Below are positions 15,877 through 24,952 of a stretch of DNA of 38,481 nucleotides, in pieces. Made by a program: the position numbers and the translations under genes. Below the pieces are notes generated by a model. That model was not told the origin of the DNA. It saw only the letters and a list, made by a program, of their open reading frames with translations, and searched no databases. Position 1 is the first letter of the stretch. Each line of letters starts with the position of its first letter. This DNA comes from Candidatus Dietzia intestinipullorum (lineage in GTDB: Bacteria > Actinomycetota > Actinomycetes > Mycobacteriales > Mycobacteriaceae), in NCBI GenBank assembly GCA_019119635.1, contig DWWP01000009.1, positions 1-38,481 of the forward strand, given 5' to 3'.

Positions 15877-17079
15877 TCACCGTCGTGACGAGACGACGCT
15901 CCCGGTCCTCAGTCCGATCAGCACCTGCGCCACGAGCACCGCTCCGAGACCGGCCACCGACGGAGCCCAGGTCCCGGTGTTCTCCAGCCCGAACCCGAAG
16001 GCGAGCGGGCCGAGGGCGGCGAGGGCGATCCCGACGGCCGAGGTCACCGCCGAGACCGCACCCGCATGGTGCGGAGAGGTCGCGAACTGGACGATCTGTG
16101 CGTACGAGACGCCCAGACACAGCCCCTGGGACGCCCCCAGCAACAACACCACCGCGAACGCGCCCGACGAGCCCGCGGCCAGGAGGACGCCCACGCCCGC
16201 CACGGCGATCACCGGAGCGAGCGGCGCGACGAGGCGAGAGTGCCCTCGCCGCATCGCGATCGGCGCGAGCATCGCGAAAGGGACCGCGACGACGTTGATC
16301 GCCGAGACGTGGGCACCCGCCGAGGCCGGGGTCATCCCGTCGAGCACCAGGGTGGTCGGCAGCCAGGTGGAGGTGGTGTAGAAGGTGAGCGACGTGATGC
16401 CCAGGTACAGCGCCAGCAGCCACACGCGGGCGTCGCCGACGGCCCGTGGTGTCGACCCGGCCGCCTCCCGGGCGGCCTCGTCCTCCTTCGCCGAACCCGG
16501 CGCCGCCGGTTCGCCCCGCGCGGCGCGCGAGTGCAGGATCCAGACCGCCAGCGCCAGTACCGGGCACAGGCCCCAGAGCACCAGGGAGCCCCGCCAGCCC
16601 AGGCCCGAGACGTGCATCAGTGGGACGGTGGCCGCGAGCGCGAGCGCCGGCCCCAGGCTCAACGCCATCGAGTAGGTCGAGGTGAGCAGCGAACGCCGGT
16701 GCAGGGGCTCGGCCGCGATCGTCGCGGGCGCCAGGACCGTGCCCACCGCGATCGCGACACCCAGTAGCGCGGTTCCCGCGAGCACGCCGACATCGCCCGG
16801 CACCGACCTCACGAGAGTGCCGAGGACGACGGCCGCCAGCGCTGCCCCGAGGACCCGGTCGCGCCCGAACCTCGCGGCGATCCGGGGCGTGAGCGGCGCG
16901 ACGGCCAGGGTGAGAGCGAGCGGGATCGTCGTGAGCAGCGACAGGAACGTCTCACCGTGGCCGGTGTCGGACCGGATCTCGGGCATGAGCGGGCCGAGCG
17001 AGACCGTCGGGATCCTCAGACTCAGTGCGAGAAGCAGTATGGATGCCACTGCGAGCGCCGGGAACCGCACAGTCCGCAC
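15877..17079 (-). CDS. MFS transporter, CynX/NimT-like
   Basis: A 400-residue, 12-segment major facilitator protein. It opens VRTVRFPALAVASILLLALSLRIPTVSLGPLMPEIRSD and has the cytoplasmic loop TPRIAARFGRDRVLGAAL. The resemblance is to the cyanate/2-nitroimidazole (CynX/NimT) branch; the substrate is unknown. The start is uncertain. I chose the GTG at 17079 because upstream codons read as antisense of the neighbouring transporter gene; a GTG at 17070 is also possible. It is divergent from the ArsB/ACR3-like gene. Confidence 0.75.
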   Translation of the reverse strand: MRTVRFPALAVASILLLALSLRIPTVSLGPLMPEIRSDTGHGETFLSLLTTIPLALTLAVAPLTPRIAARFGRDRVLGAALAAVVLGTLVRSVPGDVGVLAGTALLGVAIAVGTVLAPATIAAEPLHRRSLLTSTYSMALSLGPALALAATVPLMHVSGLGWRGSLVLWGLCPVLALAVWILHSRAARGEPAAPGSAKEDEAAREAAGSTPRAVGDARVWLLALYLGITSLTFYTTSTWLPTTLVLDGMTPASAGAHVSAINVVAVPFAMLAPIAMRRGHSRLVAPLAPVIAVAGVGVLLAAGSSGAFAVVLLLGASQGLCLGVSYAQIVQFATSPHHAGAVSAVTSAVGIALAALGPLAFGFGLENTGTWAPSVAGLGAVLVAQVLIGLRTGSVVSSRR

Positions 17080-17178
17080 CCTAGTCAACGCCGCCGTCGC
17101 CGTTGACCCGCGCCCGGAGGCCCCGCGACCAGCGCTCCCGGATAGCGTGACGCGCGGCGGGGGAAGGAGGCGGACGGA

Positions 17179-18135
17179 ATGCACCCAGCGGTCGAGTGGA
17201 TGGAACGCCGGCAGGTCCTGCTCTACCTGGCGGGCCTGGCGCTGGGCGCGGTCGTCGGTCTCGCGGTCCCCTCGGTGGCCGCGCCCGCCGAAGCGACGAT
17301 CACGCCGGTGCTGGCCCTGCTCCTGTACGCCACGTTCCTCGGCGTCCCGTTTGTCGGGATCGGTCGGGCGTTCCGCGAATGGCGCTTCCTCGCCACGCTG
17401 TTCGCGGTCAACTTCGTGCTGGTGCCGCCGGTGGCGTGGCTGCTGTCGCGGATCGTCACCCACGACCCCGTGCTCGTGGTGGGCGTGCTCCTGGTACTCC
17501 TCGCCCCCTGCATCGACTACGTGATCGTCTTCACCGGCCTCGCCGGCGGCGACGTGCGCCGACTGCTCGCAGCGACGCCCGTTCTCATGCTGGCCCAGAT
17601 GGCGCTGCTACCGGTGTTCCTCTGGGCGCTGGTCGGCGGCGACACCGTCGCCGTCCTGGACCCCGGTCCGTTCGTGGAAGCGTTCCTCCTGCTCATCGTC
17701 CTGCCGCTCGCGGCAGCCGCCGTCACACAGCTCATCTCCCGGCGGGCTCCCGTCGGGCGTGCCTGGGAGGCGTGCGTCGCGAGCGCGATGGTGCCGCTGA
17801 TGGTGGCGACGCTCGCCGTCGTCGTGGCCTCACAGATCTCCGCGGTGAGCGACCAGCTCGGCGCGCTCGCGGGGGCTGTCTCCGTCTACGTTGCCTTCGC
17901 CGCGGTGCTGGCCCCGGCCGCGATGGTCGCGGGCCGGGTCTCGGGTCTGGACGTCCCGGGGCGTCGGGCGCTGGTGTTCGGCGGCGTGACCAGGAACTCG
18001 CTCGTCGTGCTCCCCCTGGCGCTGGCGCTACCCGCGGGCTTCGAACTGGTGCCGCTCGTGGTGGTCACCCAGACGCTGGTCGAGCTCCTGGTGATGGTGT
18101 GCCTGGTCCGCGCCGTCCCGGTGCTGGTGCGCTGA
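17179..18135 (+). CDS. ACR3/BASS-type transporter (arsenite-permease-like)
   Basis: A 318-residue membrane protein with ten predicted segments. The sequence LLAPCIDYVIVFTGLAGGD carries the conserved cysteine after AP that is typical of ACR3-like arsenite carriers and their relatives. VTRNSLVVLPLALALP is the matching segment in the second half. True arsenite export is uncertain, as there is no arsR or arsC nearby. GGAAGGAGG about 10 nt upstream supports the ATG. The last 71 bp overlap the end of the convergent TDT gene. Confidence 0.7.
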   Translation: MHPAVEWMERRQVLLYLAGLALGAVVGLAVPSVAAPAEATITPVLALLLYATFLGVPFVGIGRAFREWRFLATLFAVNFVLVPPVAWLLSRIVTHDPVLVVGVLLVLLAPCIDYVIVFTGLAGGDVRRLLAATPVLMLAQMALLPVFLWALVGGDTVAVLDPGPFVEAFLLLIVLPLAAAAVTQLISRRAPVGRAWEACVASAMVPLMVATLAVVVASQISAVSDQLGALAGAVSVYVAFAAVLAPAAMVAGRVSGLDVPGRRALVFGGVTRNSLVVLPLALALPAGFELVPLVVVTQTLVELLVMVCLVRAVPVLVR

Positions 18136-19216
18136 TCCCGCCGCGCCGGCTCCGCAACAGCACACCGCCGACACTGCGCAGCATGGCGAGGAACACGATC
18201 GCCCACACCAGCACGGCGAGAACCAGGACCGCGTCGCCGACCGACTCGACCAGGGGCAGTTCGTCCACCCGGCCGAGGTTGAGCGAGGCGACCGCGAACA
18301 TCCCGACGGGGAAGACCATGGACCACAGCGCGGGTACGTACCGCAGCGGGACCCGGTGTACGACGTGCCGCCAGAGTCCGGCGCCGACGAGCATCGGGAT
18401 CAACCACAGGCAGAAACTCCAGAACACCGCGATCGTCCCGCCGATCAGTACCCGTGTCGCCTCCACCATCGGGGTCGACCGCATGCCGAGGATCCCGCTG
18501 CCCGCGACCACCGCGATGGCCATCGCGCCCATCGCCACCCAGTACGGTGGCTCGAACTCCCGTGGGGTCATGCCGAAGCGGACGATCCGCAGCATCACCA
18601 AGACCGCGACTCCCGCGTAGAGCGCCACGCCGACGGACCACGTCAGGACGGCCGCGAGCCCGATCCACTCGCCGCCCGACGAGGCGACGGGCTGGATCGT
18701 GGTCATCCCGATCGCGACGGACTGGCTGGCCACCGCCCAGATGAACCAGGTGCCGTTGACCCTGGACAGGATCGGCTCGCCGTCGCGGGTCATGAAGACC
18801 TGCCACGGCAGCACGTAACCGATGACCAGCCAGAGCAGGGCCGCAAAGATCACCAGCGGCACCGCCGCGCCGAGGAGCCCCGCGGAGAACATGCGCACGG
18901 CGAGGACGTTGGTCCCGGCGACGACGGTGAAGTACGCGAACGCGCGCCCCGGGGCGCGGAGATCACGCAGCATCGCCCGCGGGTACGCGATCGCACGCCA
19001 GATGTAGAGGATCCAGAGCATCACATACGCGATCGCTGCGACGACCAGCAGCACGCGGGACGCTGGCTCGAGCCCGGCCTCGTGGAGTCCGATGGACACG
19101 ATGCTCGTGCCCATCACCAGGGCGAAGTAGCCGGAGTTGAGGTCCTCGAGCGCGGCCCGGAACGCCGAGCCGGGCCGCACGCCCGTGGCGCCGCTCCCCG
19201 ACGTCTGTTCGCTCAT
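18065..19216 (-). CDS. TDT-family transporter (TehA/SLAC1/Mae1-like)
   Basis: A 383-residue protein with about ten membrane segments. The opening FRAALEDLNSGYFALVMGTSIVSIGLHEAGL and the central NGTWFIWAVASQSVAIG are characteristic of the tellurite-resistance/dicarboxylate transporter family, which includes anion channels. The start is ATG at 19216; a TTG three bases upstream is less likely. The Gly/Pro-rich last 25 residues are encoded opposite the end of the convergent transporter gene, an unusually long 71-bp 3' overlap. Confidence 0.8.
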   Translation of the reverse strand: MSEQTSGSGATGVRPGSAFRAALEDLNSGYFALVMGTSIVSIGLHEAGLEPASRVLLVVAAIAYVMLWILYIWRAIAYPRAMLRDLRAPGRAFAYFTVVAGTNVLAVRMFSAGLLGAAVPLVIFAALLWLVIGYVLPWQVFMTRDGEPILSRVNGTWFIWAVASQSVAIGMTTIQPVASSGGEWIGLAAVLTWSVGVALYAGVAVLVMLRIVRFGMTPREFEPPYWVAMGAMAIAVVAGSGILGMRSTPMVEATRVLIGGTIAVFWSFCLWLIPMLVGAGLWRHVVHRVPLRYVPALWSMVFPVGMFAVASLNLGRVDELPLVESVGDAVLVLAVLVWAIVFLAMLRSVGGVLLRSRRGGISAPAPGRRGPGTPSPGARPASG

Positions 19217-19278
19217 CAATCCAACATAGGCCCGCGTCGCCTGCCGCCGTCAGCGGGTCCGAGGAGTCGCCCGCGAGG

Positions 19279-19284
19279 TAGTGT
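19279..19284 (+). promoter_or_regulatory. -10 box TAGTGT for a leaderless ABC exporter transcript
   Basis: TAGTGT ends 8 nt before the GTG at 19293 and no ribosome site precedes that GTG, so the message may be leaderless. This is also why the GTG at 19293 is preferred to that at 19281, which lies inside the hexamer. Confidence 0.45.
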
Positions 19285-19292
19285 GGACGCTC

Positions 19293-20885
19293 GTGCCCGA
19301 CAATCCCCGCTCCCCCGAGACGGGGAGCATTGTCGACTATTCGGCGCTGCCCGGGCCCGGCGGCCGCAGGTCGAGGATGCCCGCGGTCGACGACCGGTGG
19401 TGGACCCTCAAAGTCGCACTCTCGCAGCGGCCGTGGAGCTTCGTCGCGTCGGCCGGGATGGCGGTCTCCTTCCTCTGCAACGGTCTCACGCCCGTCATCG
19501 TGGGCAGGGCCGTCGATGACGCCATCGCGACCTCCTCCCTGGATCGACTGGGGTGGTGGCTGCTGGTGCTCGCCGGGGTCTTCGTGCTGGCGATCGCGGC
19601 CAACTGGACCGCGCGGTTCATGCTCATCCGCAGCCAGCAGCTCGTCAGCCACGACCTGCGCACCATGGTCACCGACCGCATCCAGGACCCGCGCGGGTTC
19701 GCCGGACGCCAGCGGACCGCCGGCGCGCTCCTGTCGACCGCCTCCTCGGACACCACCCGGGTCGGCGAGATCGTGATGATGACCGTCATGCCCGTCGCCG
19801 AGGCGGCCGCGATCACCTACGGCGCGGTCATGATGTTCACCATCAGCCCGTGGCTGAGCCTGGCCACACTCCTCGGCGGGCCGGCACTCGTATTGGTGGC
19901 CCTCCGGGTCGCGCGCCCACTCCAGACCCGGTCCGTGGCCCGGCAGCTGGCCATCGCGGAGGCCGCGGCGACCGCGACGGACGTGGTGCAGGGTCTGCGC
20001 ATCCTCAAGGGGCTCGGCGCGATCGTCACCGTCCGGGGCCGCTACGACGACGTCTCGGACACCGCCTACCGCCGCACCGTCGACGCCAACGCCGCCGAAG
20101 CACGCCTCAACGGGGCCACCGAGGCCGCCGGCGCACTGTTCGTCTCGATCCTCGGCATCCTCGCCGGGGCGTTCGCGCTGGCCGGTCAGGTGAGCATCGG
20201 CGAGCTCATCACCGTGGTGGGGCTGACCCAGTTCCTGGTCACCCCGATGACCATGTTCGGGCGGAACATCGCCTCGCGGTGGGCGACGGCCGAGGCGTCC
20301 GGGAAGCGGATCCGCGACGTCCTCGCGGCCGATTTCGAACGCACCACGCAGGTCGACCACGCCCGGGCGGACCGGTTCCTCCGGGCCCTTCCGGCCGGCC
20401 TCACCGTCATCAGGGGCAGCGACCCAGGCCTGATCTCCGTGCTGGAATCGCTGCCCCGGAACCGGGTGATCGTGGCCCCACACGCCTCTGACCTGTTCGA
20501 CGGCAGCGTCGCCGACAACGTCCACCCCGACCGCGGCATCGCCGAAGCCGCGCTCCACACGGCGTCATGCGATGACATCCCCGAGGGGCCGGACAAGCGG
20601 GTCGGAGAGAACGGACGCATGCTCTCCGGCGGTCAACGGCAGCGCGTGGCGCTCGCCCGGTCGCTCGCGTTCGACCCCGAGGTGCTGGTCCTGCAGGACC
20701 CGACCACGGCCGTCGACTCGGTGACCGAACAGAACATCACCGGACAGGTCGCGCGCCACCGCGCCGGCAGCCGCACGCTGGTGTTCAGTGACGCCCCGGC
20801 GTGGCGCGCGGTCGCGGCGACACAACTGACCGTGACGGACCTCCGGAACACGGCCGCGGAGCTCGACGACGAGGCCGCCCGATGA
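19293..20885 (+). CDS. ABC exporter half-transporter with degenerate ATP site (lacks Walker A)
   Basis: About 530 residues: an N-terminal six-helix exporter domain (about 30-320) and a short nucleotide-binding domain. No Walker A motif exists; the place is taken by TVIRGSDPGLISVLESL. Walker B is changed to VLVLQDPTTAVD (about residues 464-473: Asp to Gln, catalytic Glu to Asp), and the switch histidine is missing (LVFSDAPAW). The signature LSGGQRQRVALARSL at about 444 is perfect. Its stop overlaps the next gene's ATG (ATGA), and that gene encodes the partner half with the opposite defects. The substrate is unknown. Confidence 0.85.
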   Translation: MPDNPRSPETGSIVDYSALPGPGGRRSRMPAVDDRWWTLKVALSQRPWSFVASAGMAVSFLCNGLTPVIVGRAVDDAIATSSLDRLGWWLLVLAGVFVLAIAANWTARFMLIRSQQLVSHDLRTMVTDRIQDPRGFAGRQRTAGALLSTASSDTTRVGEIVMMTVMPVAEAAAITYGAVMMFTISPWLSLATLLGGPALVLVALRVARPLQTRSVARQLAIAEAAATATDVVQGLRILKGLGAIVTVRGRYDDVSDTAYRRTVDANAAEARLNGATEAAGALFVSILGILAGAFALAGQVSIGELITVVGLTQFLVTPMTMFGRNIASRWATAEASGKRIRDVLAADFERTTQVDHARADRFLRALPAGLTVIRGSDPGLISVLESLPRNRVIVAPHASDLFDGSVADNVHPDRGIAEAALHTASCDDIPEGPDKRVGENGRMLSGGQRQRVALARSLAFDPEVLVLQDPTTAVDSVTEQNITGQVARHRAGSRTLVFSDAPAWRAVAATQLTVTDLRNTAAELDDEAAR

Positions 20886-22672
20886 GCCCCTCGTCCGGCG
20901 CCGCCCCGCCTGTCGCGACCGACACCGCGTTGCGCTTCCCCCTGGCCTCCGCCGGGCAGGTACGCCGCGAGGTGGCGCGTCAGCTGCGACAGGTGCCGCA
21001 CGCCACCGCGGCGTTCCTGCTCGCGGTGGTGCTCCTCGGGCTGGGCGCCGCCGCGAGCGTGCAGGTACCCCGACTGATGGGCGGGATCGTGGACCTGGTC
21101 TCCGGGGAGTCCGACCTGTCGCTGTGGCACCTCGGCGCGGCACTGGTCGGCGCGGCGGTCGCCGGCGCGGTCCTGAGCGCCGGCGGCTTCTACCTGCTGT
21201 CCCGGCTGGCCGAGCGCGTGATCGCCACCCTGCGTCAGGACATGGTCGGCACCGCCCTGGGCCTGCCCACACACCGGGTCGAGGACGCCGGGGCGGGCGA
21301 TCTGGTGAGCCGGTCCACGGACGACGTCGCAGAGCTCTCCTCCGCGGTCACCGAGACGGTACCGACGCTGTCCACCTCGGTGTTCACCGTGGTCGCGACC
21401 GTCATCGCGCTGTTCGGGGTGGACTGGCGGTTCCTGGTCATCCCGGTGGTCGTCGCCCCCGTCTACTACGTCGCCGCACGCACCTACCTCAACCGGGCCC
21501 CGGGGCGCTACGCGGAGGAACGTGCTGCCATGGCCGAGCGTGCGCGGCGCGTCCTCGAGGCGATCCGGGGGCGCGCGACCGTGCGTGCGTTCTCCCTGGA
21601 GGACCGGATGCACACCCGCATCGGGAACGCCTCGTGGAGCGTGGTGGTCACGGCCATCCGAGCCCGGACCACCATGCTCATCCTCAACGTCTGGATGCTG
21701 GTCGGCGAGTTCCTCATGCTCGCGATCGCCCTGGGGGTGGGCTACCACCTCGTCGCCACGGACGTCCTCACCGTGGGCGCCGTGACCGGCGCGGTGCTCA
21801 TGATCATCCGGCTCCGCGGCCCCCTGAACATGGTCATGCGGGTACTCGACGTGGTGCAGTCCGGTTACGCCTCCCTGGCCCGCGTGGTCGGTGTGGTCAC
21901 GGACCCGCCGGTGCCGGTGCCCGACAGCGGTGTCGACGCCCCGCGCGGACACGTGGAACTGCGTGACGTGAGCTTCAGCTACGGGGGCGCCTGGGCCGTC
22001 CGCGACGTCAGCCTGACCATCGGGCCGGGCGAGACCGTCGCCCTCGTCGGCGCATCGGGAGCCGGAAAGACCACCGTCGCCGCGCTGGTGGCGGGGCTGC
22101 GGGTCCCCGACCGGGGCGAGGTCCTGGTCGACGGGCACCCGGTGTCCGCGCTCTCGGACCGGGAGCGCATCGCCCGGCTGGCCACCGTCAGTCAGGAGGT
22201 CCACGTCTTCTCGGGGACACTGCGTGACGACCTGACCCTCGCCGACCCCGACGCCACCGACGCCGAGCTCCTGGCCGTGCTGGAGCGGGTTCATGCCCTG
22301 CCGTGGTTCGACCGGCTCCCCGAGGGACTCGACACCGTCGTCGGCGCGCGGGGCATCCACCTGGAACCCGTGGCCGCGCAGCAGCTCGCGCTGGCGCGCG
22401 TCCTGTTGCTCGATCCGGCGATCATCATCATGGACGAGGCGACCGCCGAGGCCGGCTCGGCGGGGGCGGGAGCATTGGAGGACGCCGCCGAGGTGGTGGC
22501 CCGCGACCGGTCCGCGCTGGTGGTGGCGCACCGACTGGACCAGGTTTCGCGGGCCGACACCGTGCTGGTCATGGACTCCGGACAGATCGTGGAGCGGGGC
22601 ACCCACGACCAACTCCTGGCCCTGGGCGGGATCTACCACCGCCTGTGGTCCGCCTGGACCGCGGGGGCGTAG
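20882..22672 (+). CDS. ABC exporter half-transporter with intact Walker motifs but no LSGGQ
   Basis: A 596-residue permease-ATPase fusion. The membrane domain is about residues 35-330 and the nucleotide-binding domain about 355-590. Walker A GASGAGKTT is at about 390-398, Walker B is IIIMDEATAE with catalytic Glu, and the switch histidine is in LVVAHRLD. The signature motif is lost: where LSGGQ should be, the sequence is HLEPVAAQQLALARVLL. It pairs with the upstream half, which supplies LSGGQ, giving a heterodimer with one competent ATP site. Multidrug, lipid or siderophore export are all possible. Confidence 0.9.
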   Translation: MSPSSGAAPPVATDTALRFPLASAGQVRREVARQLRQVPHATAAFLLAVVLLGLGAAASVQVPRLMGGIVDLVSGESDLSLWHLGAALVGAAVAGAVLSAGGFYLLSRLAERVIATLRQDMVGTALGLPTHRVEDAGAGDLVSRSTDDVAELSSAVTETVPTLSTSVFTVVATVIALFGVDWRFLVIPVVVAPVYYVAARTYLNRAPGRYAEERAAMAERARRVLEAIRGRATVRAFSLEDRMHTRIGNASWSVVVTAIRARTTMLILNVWMLVGEFLMLAIALGVGYHLVATDVLTVGAVTGAVLMIIRLRGPLNMVMRVLDVVQSGYASLARVVGVVTDPPVPVPDSGVDAPRGHVELRDVSFSYGGAWAVRDVSLTIGPGETVALVGASGAGKTTVAALVAGLRVPDRGEVLVDGHPVSALSDRERIARLATVSQEVHVFSGTLRDDLTLADPDATDAELLAVLERVHALPWFDRLPEGLDTVVGARGIHLEPVAAQQLALARVLLLDPAIIIMDEATAEAGSAGAGALEDAAEVVARDRSALVVAHRLDQVSRADTVLVMDSGQIVERGTHDQLLALGGIYHRLWSAWTAGA

Positions 22673-22818
22673 GACCCGCGCCCCTGCGGCCCCGGGCGGG
22701 ACGGGCGGGGCCGTCCGCTGGTTCCCTCGTCCGCGGATTTCCACAGGCGCGGCCCGGTGCTCCCCAGAGCGGCGATCAGGGGTGTCGGGGCGGCGCACGG
22801 CAGCGAAGACTCGGGGCC

Positions 22819-23259
22819 ATGAGATACGACGAACTCCCCGAGAACTGGACCTCACTCCCGCTCGACGACGGCCCCCTGGCCGCCGGCGTCATCGACCTCG
22901 TGGTGGGCTACCGCGACCGGCAGCGCGACTCGGTCCTCATCCTCCCCTGCGACGAGTACGACATCGGGCTGCCGTCACCGATCGTCGTGAGTGACACACC
23001 GTGGGCGCAGCCGTCGGATGAGCGGCGCGACGCCATGGCCATCCTGTCCGAGATCCCGGTGCCCGGGTTCGTGGTGGCGCTGGCTGCGAGCCGGCGGATC
23101 CCCGACAAGCTGGTGCGGGGGTGGCTACGGACGATCGAGGACGAGTTGGACACGTGCGGCAAGTCCCTCCTCGCGTTCGGCGTCGCGGACCTCGACACCG
23201 TGGAGATCGTCGGCGGGCGCGCGGCGCGGAACGGCAGTCTGGGCGCCGTGGCCGGGTAG
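22819..23259 (+). CDS. Hypothetical actinobacterial protein
   Basis: 146 residues, not recognised. It starts MRYDELPENWTSLPLDDGPL, then has IDLVVGYRDRQRDSVLILPCDEYDIGLPSPIVV, a central helix-strand pattern (MAILSEIPVPGFVVALAASRRIPDKLVRGWLRTIEDEL) and an acidic stretch FGVADLDTVEIVGG. There is no signal or membrane segment. Steady codon use like its neighbours and a start directly after a -10-like AAGACT support a real gene. It stands alone between the ABC exporter and rluA-type genes. Confidence 0.7.
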   Translation: MRYDELPENWTSLPLDDGPLAAGVIDLVVGYRDRQRDSVLILPCDEYDIGLPSPIVVSDTPWAQPSDERRDAMAILSEIPVPGFVVALAASRRIPDKLVRGWLRTIEDELDTCGKSLLAFGVADLDTVEIVGGRAARNGSLGAVAG

Positions 23260-23293
23260 ACGGAGCCGACGCCGACCGTCCCGCCCGGTCCGG

Positions 23294-24256
23294 CTACAGG
23301 CCGGCGTCCAGGAGTCGGTCCCAGCGCGGGGGCATGGGCGCGGTGACCACGAGCTCCGTTCCGTCCGGCCTGGGGACGACCACCTTGGCGGCGTGCAGAT
23401 ACAGTCCGGTGCCGCCGAGCTGCTCGACCCGTCGGTTGAAGTCCCGGTCCCCGTAGCGGTCGTCGCCGGCGATGGGATGGCCCGCGTGCTGGAGATGCAC
23501 GCGGATCTGATGCTTGCGTCCGGTGAGCAGCCGGATGGCCACGATGGTGGCGCGACCGGCCACGCGCCGGTGCGCGCGGACCCGCGTCTCGGCGCGCTGC
23601 CCGGCGGCGTCGACGACGACCCGGGCCTCCGTGCGACGCAGCGGTGCGTCCAGGACCGTCGTCCCCGCGGGCCAGCCCCCTGCGACGACGGCCAGATAGT
23701 GTCGCTCGATCTCGTGCCCGCTGTCGCGGAACAGCTCGTGGAGGTGGCGCAACATCGAGGGGGTCTTGGCCAGGGCGAGCACGCCGGAGGTATCGCGGTC
23801 GAGACGGTGGCCGAGTTCCAGTTCCGGGAGGTCGGGCCGCAGCTGACGGAGCGCTTCGATCACCCCCGCCGGGACGTCCGTGCCCTTGTGGACCGCGACG
23901 CCCGCCGGCTTGTTGACGACCAGGAGGTCCCGGTCCTCGTAGAGGACGACGTCCCGCAACTGCTCGAGCAGCCCTGCCGGCACCCGCCGTTTCGGCGAGG
24001 CGGCGGCATCGACCCGCAGTTCGGGCACGTCGATCACGTCGCCTTCGGCGAGTCGGTAGTCTTGCTTGGTCTTGCGCCCGTTGACGCGCAGTCTCCCCTG
24101 CCGGATGAGGCGGAACAACAATCCCGCGGGCACGCCTCTGAAGCGGGAGCGCAGGAACTTGTCCAGCCTGCGGCCGGCGTGCTCGCCGTCGACCGTGATC
24201 GTGCCGGCCGGGTGCACGGTCGCCGCGCGTGCGGTGCGAGCGCCTGCCTCAGACAC
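23294..24256 (-). CDS. RluA-family pseudouridine synthase
   Basis: 320 residues: an S4 RNA-binding domain (about 22-80, RRLDKFLRSRF and RQGRLRVNGRKTKQDYRLAEGD) and a RluA-type catalytic domain (about 100-310). The active-site aspartate is in GHRLDRDTSGV at about D153, with the VVNKPAGVAVHKG and GRKHQIRVHLQHAGHPIAGDDRYG motifs. It makes pseudouridine in rRNA; the domain layout resembles RluC/RluD, but the target positions cannot be read from sequence. The start is a GTG at 24256. A CMD-type gene lies 39 nt upstream on the same strand. Confidence 0.9.
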   Translation of the reverse strand: MSEAGARTARAATVHPAGTITVDGEHAGRRLDKFLRSRFRGVPAGLLFRLIRQGRLRVNGRKTKQDYRLAEGDVIDVPELRVDAAASPKRRVPAGLLEQLRDVVLYEDRDLLVVNKPAGVAVHKGTDVPAGVIEALRQLRPDLPELELGHRLDRDTSGVLALAKTPSMLRHLHELFRDSGHEIERHYLAVVAGGWPAGTTVLDAPLRRTEARVVVDAAGQRAETRVRAHRRVAGRATIVAIRLLTGRKHQIRVHLQHAGHPIAGDDRYGDRDFNRRVEQLGGTGLYLHAAKVVVPRPDGTELVVTAPMPPRWDRLLDAGL

Positions 24257-24295
24257 GCGACGTCCCCACGTGTGCGTTCGTCCGATACCGGATGG

Positions 24296-24667
24296 TCAGT
24301 CCTCGAACGCGGTCTTCATGCACCGCATGGCGGCGAGGGTCTTGGGGACCCCGATGTAGGGCATCAGGTGCACAAAGCACTCCGCGACGGCTTCCCGGCT
24401 CATGCCGGCGACGTCGACCGCGGTCTTGATGTGGCCGGTGAGCTGCGGTTCGGTGCCGCCCATCGCGGCCAGGGCCGCCATGTTGAGCATCTGACGGTCG
24501 CGCAACTCGAGCCCGTCGCGCTGGTAGGTGCCCCCGAACACGGCGCCGACCACCCAGTCGGAGGCGCCCGGGGCGAACTCGTCGAGCTGCTGCTTCCAGG
24601 CCGCCGCGCTCTCCGGGGTCTGGGTCTCCTCCACGAAACGGGCACCCTTGTCCTTGCTCAACTCCAC
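24296..24667 (-). CDS. Carboxymuconolactone decarboxylase-like (CMD) family protein
   Basis: A 123-residue protein of the CMD/AhpD fold. DREMLNMAAL-type sequence (LELRDRQMLNMAALAAMGG), LTGHIKTAVDVAGMSREAVAECFVHLMPYIGVPK and the following helix are typical. The AhpD redox CxxC is absent, so a decarboxylase-like or unknown role is more likely than peroxidase support. The GTG start is preceded by GAGGAGG at good spacing. No protocatechuate pathway genes are nearby. Confidence 0.8.
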   Translation of the reverse strand: MELSKDKGARFVEETQTPESAAAWKQQLDEFAPGASDWVVGAVFGGTYQRDGLELRDRQMLNMAALAAMGGTEPQLTGHIKTAVDVAGMSREAVAECFVHLMPYIGVPKTLAAMRCMKTAFED

Positions 24668-24952
24668 GGCGTCCTCCTCGGCGGCTGTCGGTGATTTCCC
24701 AGTTCAGGCTAGCCCAGAGCCCGGTACGCGCCGTCGGGACCGTCCACGATCCACCGACACGGGCACCCCTGCCCACCGGATCGCCGCCAGTCGGGCGCGT
24801 CTGGCCGTACCATCAGGTCACAGGCGAACGTGTCATCGAACACACCCGGGCGGGTGCTGGACGCTACGGTCCGACCCGGGGACGCAGAAACCCTGCGAGA
24901 TGACGGCCGTTTCACAAGAACACATCAGCACGAAGCGAAAGAGTCGATACCT

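Noticed and set aside
20633-22855. A 740-codon open frame antisense to the ABC exporter
   Set aside because: Composition is repetitive and the opposite strand encodes complete Walker motifs.
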